NCBI GenBank assembly: GCA_021234155.1
Contig: JAJEKV010000071.1
Span: 6,446,236-6,510,235, forward strand
Length of the DNA: 64,000 bases
Reading direction: 5' to 3'
Origin: Isoetes taiwanensis
Taxonomy: Eukaryota; Streptophyta; Lycopodiopsida; Isoetales; Isoetaceae
A model generated the notes under the pieces. That model made no database searches. It was not told the origin of the DNA and saw only the letters and a list, made by a program, of their open reading frames with translations. The stretch's first letter is position 1. Each line of letters begins with the position of its first letter. Made by a program: the position numbers and the translations under genes. Below are positions 56,070 to 64,000 of this stretch, in pieces.

Positions 56070-57206
56070 TTTGGAAAGCCCTGTATGCAATGCAAAACAA
56101 CAGTCACAAGGCAGAGCTGTATGCATGGGGTCACTGGGCACACTTGTTCAGGGCCTTGGTTGAGCCGGTCCTCCTCTATGGGGCAGAAGTGTGGGGCCCG
56201 GTGATATCCCTCACCACTTGGAACGATCTAGAGCAAGTACATGAAGGCCTTCTTGGCCGGGCATCGGAGGGAAATCCACGGTCCCATATCGATCTTGCTC
56301 GGGGAGACAGGCTTCCTTCCATTCTGTAGGGCTTCATTTGAACGTCCCACATTATTTACTTCGTAAGGTGGTGGCTATGGATGAAGCTTTGGCTGCCCAA
56401 CCTTGCTTTGGCAAGGGCGATGGGCCCTTGCGACTCAAAGCTTCTTTGGAAAGACAAGCAAGCCCAAAGTGGTTCTCGCGATGGAATGTGCAGCACACGA
56501 TTATGGGCAAAGGTATACACCGAAGGAACGCTTTGCCTTGAAGCAAGATTTAGATGCTTGCTTCATGGCCAAGCTTTGGGATGCAGAGGCCACTGTCACA
56601 TGTCAAGGTGGCAAATTATCGACAACAAAGTTAATCCCATGCTCACGAGGGCCCACACCACTACCGCGCACCCATCTACCCATGAAAACGCAGGAGATTG
56701 CTTCCATTCAAGACAGTGCACACCACCTCCGCATTGAGACAGGAGATGGATTCGGGGCCGCGAGGACGTCCGTCTGTCGATCTTTGTCAGTGGCGCCATT
56801 GAGGATGAAAGTCACGCCCTCCAGGGCTGTTCAGATGACGAGCATATCGGGGCTCGGTATGCTTTCGGTTAGTTGTGCCCCATCAGGCCCTCGCATGAGC
56901 TTACCGAGCACGGCCTCTGTGTAGGTTTGTTGGGATCAGACCTCAGGGGAGGTAATGGATCTGCTTGACCGCTTATGCCCCCTCGTCAGGCATTAACCTC
57001 ACCGTGCTTGTGATTATGTATATAATCGCAATGCGAGATATCAGCATCCTTATTGCTACTAAGGTTTTCCCCAAAACCCTTCAAGCGGGGTTTTTAATCC
57101 ACGTAGTAATGCTTTCGCCGCTCTCTTTTTGTACTTGGGTCCCATAGGCCAATTGGTCTCCGAAAGTGGACGATAAAATCATATTCTATTCTATTCTATT
57201 CTATTT
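56070..57206 (+). mobile_element. LINE, 3' part of split element
   Basis: Resumes directly after the hAT-like insertion with ALYAMQNNSHKAEL, HLFRALVEPVLLYGAEVWGP and W.DLEQVHEGLLGR, the region after the RT thumb seen in plant LINEs of the same type. It then decays with several frame breaks over about 56330-56930 (the usual zinc-finger tail region). The 3' end is GGACGATAAAATCAT followed by (ATTCT)n at 57183-57206, a microsatellite tail typical of some LINEs instead of poly(A). Confidence 0.8.
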
Positions 57207-57942
57207 TGCCATTTTCGTCATTATTGGTGCAATATGAAATATTCCCTGGCAACCTCAGGAAATGGGATGCTATTTTGATGTTCATAGACAAATGTTCTTA
57301 TACGGTGAATGGTGAGCTGAATTTCCATTACACCCGCAATAAATCCAGTGAACTGATGTTTAGTTTAGGGGGCTAGGTTATTCTTGAGGGTAGTCTAGGC
57401 TTAATTTTTTTACGTATGCAGTTTATCAACCTCTATCCACGTTATTTTCCGTTTTTCTTTTTTGTTCTCCACGGCAAATTCATTCTTATATTCACATGCT
57501 ACAAAAAAATGAACAGGACTTTTTGAGCAGATCACCCAAATCCATGAGCTCGTTCTAAGTGTCCGGAACATTTCTTTGGTTTAGAACATTCTTATGGAGA
57601 TGAGCACATACTTGTTCATATGAGGGGCAGTCTTATCTATGCTTTTACAAGGAAAGAAAATTTATGTTTTAATTTATTTCAAAGACAAAGAAAGAAAATT
57701 TATGGAGGATGGGGATGTGTGTGAAACCACTTCAAAAATTAAGTTCTTTTTGACAATGCACATCTATGCAATTAGTGATGCCTTCGAATGAAAAACAAGA
57801 AATAATAGCCATGTACAGTGGTGGGGGCAGGACCCATCTTGGTGTGTTGTAAATTGTCCCATAAGCTCCGGCTTCCCGTGGACGTTAAAACCCATTATTA
57901 TTATTATTATTATTATTATTAATAGGCCATCTCTACTTAGGA
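57207..57942. repeat. Intergenic DNA with (ATT)n microsatellite
   Basis: An ATT run of about nine units lies at 57892-57922. Otherwise AT-rich DNA with no recognised gene. Confidence 0.7.
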
Positions 57943-58045
57943 CATCATTTTTTTTAGCACGCCAGCCCAACAAAGGCAACCGCCTATCTTGCAATTCTAG
58001 CCTATCCATGTAGCATGTTCATCTCATCAAAAATTGACGTGGCGT
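57943..58045 (+). repeat. Dispersed repeat, copy 2 (TTTTTAGCACGCCAGCC)
   Basis: Second copy of 42757-42850: TTTTTAGCACGCCAGCC, TTGCAATTCTAGCCTATCCA and GACGTGGCG in order. Similarity fades near the right end in both copies, so element limits are not fixed. Confidence 0.7.
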
Positions 58046-59208
58046 TAAACTTTACCGTAAAATCTTATTTTTCCAAGATCTACGACTAGCAAAATTTAAA
58101 AATTGGCCAAAAATAGGCACGATAGATAACTCTTTGCGCCAATCCATTCTTTCAGTGCTACTGCCGCTACAGAAAGTTCGTTTGGTTCTTCGTTCTGCTA
58201 GCTTCTGCTCCATTTGTGTGTCGTACTCGAAGGGCAGGGAATTTCAGGCCTTTCTCTTGTTTTCATGGAAATTTGTATATAGACATTGCTCGCAACTTCA
58301 TGTCTATTGAAGTCTAACAAATAACATACTCTTACAAAGATGGCTAATTCAAATTAAATGGGGCAAGAACATATCAAATAATTAAGACGATATATATCTA
58401 TGAGCATATTGTTGATAATTCTAAATCCTAACCTTGGATTTCATGTTTTGTACAATCATGCAGACTTAACTAAGTTAACATCATGCTTCCAGTTGGACCC
58501 ATTCGAAAATTCTTGGCAGATTGGTGAGCTTTTACTCTATCATGCCTTTTACCATAGTAAGTGAACAATCATGCTTGGAATTTAGCATCTTGTTAGAAAT
58601 CATGCATTTTGTAAGCAACATCCACTATAAAAGCCTTGCAAATATATGATCACGTTGATAATGCTATTTTGGCTAAGAATATTTGAACCCCATCACAATA
58701 TGACATTCATCTTGGATCACAATATGACATTCTTGGACAAGAAAAACTAAAACTTAATGTCTCTTCCAATGAAAAACAAGGAATACAACACCTTGCAATC
58801 ATCTCCACCACCTACCAGATGAATGTCTTATCTCTAAACAAGCACTCGAGACAACAAATGATGACAACGCTAATGAAATTATACAACCATGATCACAAAA
58901 CGAGCAATCCAATGACCATCGAAAAGGCGACGTATGCTTTTGATGATAAGCTTGCCTTAGAATTGTTTGAAAATATTGATTTCTTTCCAGATCCGCCATG
59001 TGATGACAGTTAATACCCTTACAAACTTCAAATAAAACCTACGATAAAGATATATTGCCTAATGTGCAATAAGAACAACAAGAAATACAAAGGCAAACGA
59101 AATCGAAAGACATTATATAAACCTTTACAACACAACAAAAAATGACTACAACAACCTCGTATATTGCCCTTCCAAAACTAAGAAATACTGGTACCCTAAA
59201 CGAAGGGG
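58046..59208. other. Stretch without a recognised gene
   Basis: AT-rich unique DNA. Short overlapping frames on both strands near 58800-59013 carry no recognisable motif. Confidence 0.4.
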
Positions 59209-59385
59209 CATCTTCTGAACTGTCTAAACAACATATGCTATTTTAACCATAGACAATAAATTTTAATATAATTTTGCCTTGCTATCCAATTACCTTGCGA
59301 CATCATCTAAACTATCAAAACAACATATGCTATTTCATAGACAATAAATTTCAATACAATTATCTCTTGCCATCCAATTACCTTG
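59209..59385 (+). repeat. Tandem duplication of about 92 bases
   Basis: CATCTTCTGAACTGTCTAAA.. and CATCATCTAAACTATCAAAA.. begin two units, each continuing ACAACATATGCTATTT, ATAGACAATAAATTT and CCATCCAATTACCTTGC. The second is slightly shorter. Confidence 0.85.
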
Positions 59386-59584
59386 CCCTAATTTTCTTGC
59401 ATCTTTATTTTTCATGGCCTCTGGCGTGCCTTTTTGCTAGTTTTTTTTTTCTCTTAAATATTTTCTTCTTTTTGTTTTTCCTTTTTCTTTTTAAGAAGGC
59501 TTGCCTAACTTCCCCTACAACAATTCATAGAACTCTAGCCTACGATTGCCACATCATGAAGAAATGGTGTGGCGTAATACATTC

Positions 59585-59656
59585 AAGTCGTATTTAATTA
59601 AAGTGGGACAAATCTTGAATTTTGGGACTCGGACTGAAAATGGGACTCACACACCA
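59585..59656 (+). repeat. Third copy of the AAGTCG terminal repeat
   Basis: AAGTCGTATTTAATTAAAGT is identical to the left end at 43729, and the following GGGACTCGGACTGAAAATGG is matched by the reverse complement of 47700-47735, so this copy shares about 65 bases with the right end of the 4.0 kb element. It lies about 125 bases beyond the stop of GHTHxDID relic 2, with the inverted end pointing toward it. No partner end was found up to position 64000. Confidence 0.75.
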
Positions 59657-59779
59657 TAAAAGAAATTTCTGAATTGATTGCTTGAATAGAATTACACATG
59701 ACACACATAGAATTGGGTTACTTGTTTTCCTCATAAATTTTACAAACCACTAGTTGAGAAAGTTTTCAAACTTTCAATA

Positions 59780-62700
59780 TTATGCACCCTCATACAATGA
59801 TATAGCATGGAGGTTGCTCATGGCCTTGTCCATCTCCTTTCTTGGGATCTTGTGTGTGTTGTCTTTTTGCAATGTGAGAACTTGGATATGACCATACCAC
59901 ACACTCCACCAATTCCCTCCCTTTGAGGGTCAGCATAATTTGGCCTCCACTTCTTTCTCCCGCCAGTCAGTGTATTGCTCCTTCAAGTTGCCCTTCTTGT
60001 GCCTCCCAATGGGCTCCCAATATTGAATTTGGAATCCGTGATTAACTCCTCTCCATCGTGCATAGTGGTGGTCACATCGAGAGTGCCACCCCTAACCATA
60101 TTGGACAGTCCTCATCATCAGGCCTTACTAGCACAAAGTATCCTTCCTTGATGTCCTCAAAGGGATCCCACTCTGAGAAGATCAAACCCTTGGGGCTTTG
60201 AGGCCTTACTTCCCACAAACCACTTGGGACCCAAGTGAGCATTCTTAGACGTGCTTGCACCTTGAGAACCCTCCCATCTTGACTCTGGCAAGAACCCGTC
60301 TCTTAGCTCCCTCCCACATGGCTGTTCAGTTTCTAAGCATGTTACAACTTTCTCCCAGTACTTGATTAGGGAGTCCATTTGATTTTTCTTAAGAGTGGAG
60401 GTGTGCTTTCCATTTCGAACATCATCCCAGTGCGTTATGTAATCCTTGATGCCCTTCACCAGTTGGCTAGAGTCTTTGACTGTCTTGAAGGGAGGTAGTG
60501 GTTTTGGCTGCCCTTTAGGAATGAGAACTTCACCAAAGAACACCCCTTTGCCACAACTCGATACCTTGTACAGCATCCACAACTTGTCACCTGGTCTCCA
60601 CTTATATTGCATGATTGGTATTCCATCCCTAACCCAAAACTTGAATTGAAGTGGCTTTGTGTGTCCTGTCCAACCGTCCTTGCCATCTAGCAAGTATCCT
60701 TCTACAAATGATTTCCAATGCGAACCTCATCCATCAAGAAAGCCATTGGGTTGGGGTCAATGCAGCTCTCAAACACATCCATTAGTTCAGGGAGAGTGGT
60801 CACGTTTTCTCTCTTGAGCTTGGTGGAGAAAGTTCCAAAGAATCCATCAATATCATCATGCGTATGCCCAACCATCATGAATCCCACTTTCACAACTTTG
60901 AATACTCCCAACTTTGCCAAGTATGACATTGCCCCAAACATCCATCTATTCTTGTTTCTTTCCAAAGTTGTCCAACTGAACACATAGCTCCTCGTGCGTT
61001 GATTTTCTAGTAAGGGGAAATCATCCCAAGTCCTCCTTGATTCACTAGGCACCTTGGATGTGAGCTTTTTATCCGCCTTTGGTAACAAAGCGGTTGATCA
61101 TCCATCAAAGCCTCAAAATGGGTGCTGAAGGGGAATACCTCCTCCCTTCTATCGATCCTTTCTCTAGTGTTCTCAAGCACTTGAAAATAGAGCTCACATG
61201 GAAGTTTGGATCATCTCTCCATAGATCAAGCACAAAATGACCATATGTTCCAGTTCCATGACCATGTGTTAATACACCCATGGACTTACTTTCATCCGAA
61301 AAGCTGTTTTGACAACGCTTTTGGGTAAAGGATCTAGCTTTGGCAAGAAAGTCTTGTGTTGGTCCATCTTATCATGAATTATACACAAAAATTTGTCCTG
61401 GGTCAGCATCTCTAAAAAATGTTCTCCACCGCCAATACAACCGTCTACATGATATTTGGTCTCTTTGGTGATACGCAAATTGCTCCCTAATTGCCATTCT
61501 TTCTTTCTCTATTGCAGTTGATGCAAGTGTATCCTTGAGTTGAATGCAAGTGTTGCACTTTGAGAATGGCATGTGTTGTAGGACACTCACGTCCCGAGAA
61601 GTGAGTGCTCCATAACTTGCTGAAATGTGATTGAGAAAGAGGCCTACCTCCAGTAGTTTCTAGGATGGAGTTGACCTCCTTAAGGCACTCCCTTTTGGAT
61701 ATAGTGTTGTGGCAACACTTCTTGCACCACTTTCGCACACCGTGCTCGCTCACCTTCGACTTGTGGGGCATAGATTGAGACATGTATCTCACAAAGCTCT
61801 CGAAGACAGCAATGGCCTTTAGAGTATTTGCTCTAGGTTTCAAAGTGAGTGCATTACCATGTTGGAACAAAGTGTGCCCTTTTCTAACCTGCCCCAAGAT
61901 TCAGAAATGAAGACTTGCTCACCCCAAGAATCCATCTCAATGCTCTCATATATACCTTCATTCCCTCAATTGATATAGCAAAATTGGCCCTGCGGTTTTC
62001 ATCATATTTGGAATTCCTACACAAGGAGTAAATGAAATTAATCCTATCTTTTTGAAGCTGTCCAATGTATTGGGACCTTATCTCCAGACGAGGTCATCCA
62101 CATTGTAATGCATCAGGCAATCTAGGTTGCAACACTCTTGTCCCCTAATTGCCTCCGTGTTTTCTTTGGTTGGTGCCATACTTTCCATCCTTTCTAAATA
62201 TTTGTCACTTCTAGGCCTCTTGGGCACCTTTGGTGCCTTTTATGAAAGACATAGCGTCTCTTCCTTGTGATCAAAGGATGCTCATCGACCACCAAATCTT
62301 CCACATGGCCTTGGGTGGGCCTTTGGGGTGTGTAGTTCAAGAGGGGCATTCTAGAGTATCACCATTCTTGTGTGTAATAAATCTAATTGGCCATCTCAAT
62401 CGAGCTTGGGACTCCAGCACTCGGGGAAAGCACACAATGCAATCACTAGAGCTTCCTGGGACATGATAGTATCAACTTCGATAAGAAGCTTCACAATGCC
62501 AACTCCAAGATGTTCATCTCCCCACCTCTCATCATTCACACTATCAAATGGATCAACAAGTAGTTATTATGCCCTCCAGAATACCATCCGGGTTGCAAGG
62601 GTGCAACAAAAGGCAACCCATCCTCCTCCATTGGAGCCTAGGGCAATGGCCTCCTTTGGACTTCCCTGGCTCCATTTTACTCATCTCACATGCTCCCTCG
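59780..62700 (-). pseudogene. Relic 2 of a GHTHxDID-type element protein (DUF7869-like)
   Basis: Minus-strand blocks in order: RGQECCNLDCLMHY (near 62130; Cys-rich), KWCKKCCHNTI (about 61720), FSKCNTCIQLKDTLASTA (about 61565-61510), FLCIIHDKMDQHKTFLPKLD (about 61395-61330), LTHGHG..YGHFVLDLWRDD (about 61275-61215), RNKNRWMFGAMSYL and VVKVGFMMVGHTHDDIDGFF (about 60970-60830), TLPELMDVFESC, WKSFVEGYLLDGKDGWTG, LQFKFWVRDGIPIMQYKWRP (about 60660-60600), YFVLVRPDDEDCPIWLG (about 60140-60090), and a C-terminal frame ending at 59780. The order and spacing match relic 1. The VGHTHDDID signature places it in the uncharacterised family I call DUF7869-type (label from memory). Frameshifts at about 60700 and elsewhere break it. 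It lacks the retroposon of relic 1. Confidence 0.8.
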
Positions 62701-62936
62701 AATGAAAAAGCTCACATTAAAACCATATAGCCCCAAACACCACAAATATGACCATATGAACCATATAAAACCATACAAACATATTAAATATAACCATATT
62801 AAATCATACAACCATATTAACTAAAATCATATAACCATATTAAAGCATACAACCACACTCATTCTAAACCATATGTGAACATTGTAACCATATATACCAT
62901 TGATACTATTCAACCATTGAAACCTTATTAAATACA

Positions 62937-63372
62937 TAAGGGGCTTTTCACACGACTAGTGTGTCTTATATTTTAAGGCATACTATTGGTCCATGTCAAC
63001 ATTTAAGAACAATTGGTTTTCACACGGAACCATATAAGACATGTCTTATTTAGGTTCGGGTAGGTTTGGATAGGTTCGGTAAAGGCAATGGAGTCTTATT
63101 TTATACCGGGGGATTTCCCCCGCCATAAAATAAGACACCACTTATTATATTCTATTTTATTCTATTGACCAATCATATTCAAAATAAAAGGTGGTCTTAT
63201 TTTGTGATGGTTTTCACACTAGTATTTGTTAGTGTCTCATTTACATAAGACACCAGAAAGTGTGAAAACAACTTATATTTGTGTGTCTTATTTTTTTTGC
63301 TTTGAGTCACAAATGATGTCTTATATGAAATGGGACAGCCATATTATAAGACATCGTGTGAAAAGGCCCTAA
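62937..63372. mobile_element. Harbinger-like MITE, 430 bp
   Basis: TAA occurs at 62937-62939 and 63370-63372. Ends are inverted repeats GGGGCTTTTCACACGA and GGGCCTTTTCACACGA. Subterminal TGTGTCTTATATTTTAAGG and TATTGGTCCA match 54601 element words TGTCTTATATTTAGAG and TATTGGGCCA, so the two are one family at different lengths. In the centre, TTATTTTATACCGGGGG and CCCCCGCCATAAAATAAG form a long hairpin (63098-63136). No coding capacity. Confidence 0.85.
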
Positions 63373-64000
63373 GACAACATATATAAACATATAACTAACC
63401 CTTTCATATCTTGGCATGGCCACGCCTCTTCGTGAGGTCAAACCGTGGCCACGCCAAGAATCCGACTCGCCCGCCATGGAGGGCATGGCCTACACGTGGA
63501 CGTAAGTATATTATTGCACTTTTACCAGGTTCGGGGTGCAGCGTAATTAATCGCACCTCTTCCCCTCCCCACCATTCTTCCTCCCTGTTTTTCTCACGTC
63601 GGTCGAACTCCCTGTTTCCTTAGGGGCGCCTTTTACCGTCGAGCGATCGATCAAACCGATCGATTCAGCCATCTTATGACGGCTTTGGTCGACCGATCGG
63701 GGCGCCCAAATCCGAAGTTCTCCCTTACAGAGTTCATTGTTCGAGCGAGGGGCGCATCACCGAGAAGAAAGTGAGGCCCTTTTGTTTTTGCTTTTTAGTT
63801 TTCTGTAAGTCTTAAGTGCATTTTTCTTATATTGTTTGTTAGAGGCTCTTATTAATCCCCATTACAATTTCTACGGAAACAAATCCTTATTCACGCTTTG
63901 TCAACCACTATACCCACATGGAATCGAAGTCGGAAGCCTCCTCCTCATCCCGGAAATCTTCCGTATGTTTTGTAATATCATACCCTTTTAATCTCATTTT
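63373..64000 (+). promoter_or_regulatory. Palindrome-rich stretch and possible gene start
   Basis: GGGGCGCC, GCGATCGATC, CCGATCGATT, CGACCGATCG and GGGCGCCC follow one another between 63623 and 63700, forming nested inverted repeats. At 63918 an ATG opens MESKSEASSSSRKSS, followed by CCGTATGTTTTG, a plausible splice donor. This resembles the first exon of a plant gene that continues beyond the window. It is short, so confidence is low. Confidence 0.3.

Larger units (their letters stand above)
52621..56077. mobile_element. hAT-like DNA transposon with 8 bp target duplication
   Basis: TTTGGAAA is present at 52621-52628 and 56070-56077. Between them the element (52629-56069, 3441 bases) has 28-base terminal inverted repeats, CAAGGTTTAAAATGAAACGC... 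and CAAAGTTTAAAATGAAACGC..., with one mismatch. Weaker similarity (TTTGAAAGATTCC) continues inward. An 8 bp duplication and CA ends are typical of the hAT superfamily. The left end contains a perfect hairpin (AAACGCACTT and AAGTGCGTTT) and the right end repeats AAGTGCGTTT directly, as expected of subterminal transposase-binding sites. No transposase domain is recognisable, so it is non-autonomous. It carries the palindromic minisatellite and a second, nested element. Confidence 0.88.

Overview
The window is nuclear DNA of a land plant with a repeat-rich genome. Evidence for this is a GT-AG spliced GDSL esterase/lipase gene, decayed pieces of a UDP-rhamnose synthase, a PPR protein and a protein kinase, plant-type LINEs, a chromodomain-type Ty3/Gypsy element, and hAT-like and PIF/Harbinger-like DNA elements. 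A seed-free vascular plant such as a fern is plausible, because from memory the GHTHxDID protein family seen twice here is common in such genomes; the sequence alone does not prove it. Only one gene looks intact.

Layout. 0.1-4.3 kb: two long polypurine (GGGAAAAGG-like) arrays repeated together with their flank at a spacing of about 2.2 kb. 4.6-6.6 kb: a tandem pair of ~1.05 kb units with an unrecognised conserved reading frame. 7.2 kb: a minus-strand LTR/primer-binding-site junction. 9.3 kb: a MITE. 10.8-12.6 kb: a 5'-truncated minus-strand LINE. 15.7-16.2 kb: a foldback MITE. 17.0-18.9 kb: minisatellite-like DNA. 18.8-22.9 kb: a minus-strand relic of a GHTHxDID-type protein, split by a 1.5 kb poly(A) retroposon with a 14 bp target duplication. 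24.0-29.5 kb: unexplained DNA with recurrent palindromic GCGCCATTTG motifs, minisatellites and a decayed coding stretch.

32.35-35.0 kb: a short Ty3/Gypsy-derived LTR element with gag, pieces of protease, RT and integrase, and a chromodomain-like end. 35.7-37.07 kb: the five-exon GDSL gene. 37.1-43.7 kb: minisatellites, two dispersed repeat families and a UDP-rhamnose synthase fragment. 43.7-47.8 kb: a 4.0 kb element with inverted ends beginning AAGTCG; a third copy of that end lies at 59.6 kb. 48.4-49.4 kb: PPR and kinase fragments.

51.8-57.2 kb is a three-level nest. A plus-strand LINE is interrupted by a 3.44 kb hAT-like element with an 8 bp target duplication, which is itself interrupted by a 1.17 kb PIF/Harbinger-like element with a TAA duplication. 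The hAT-like element carries a minisatellite built on a perfect 16 bp palindrome. 59.8-62.7 kb holds a second GHTHxDID relic. 62.94-63.37 kb is a 430 bp Harbinger-like MITE related to the innermost nested element. The final 100 bases may begin a gene. The history of the window is one of repeated insertion and decay, not of cooperating host genes.
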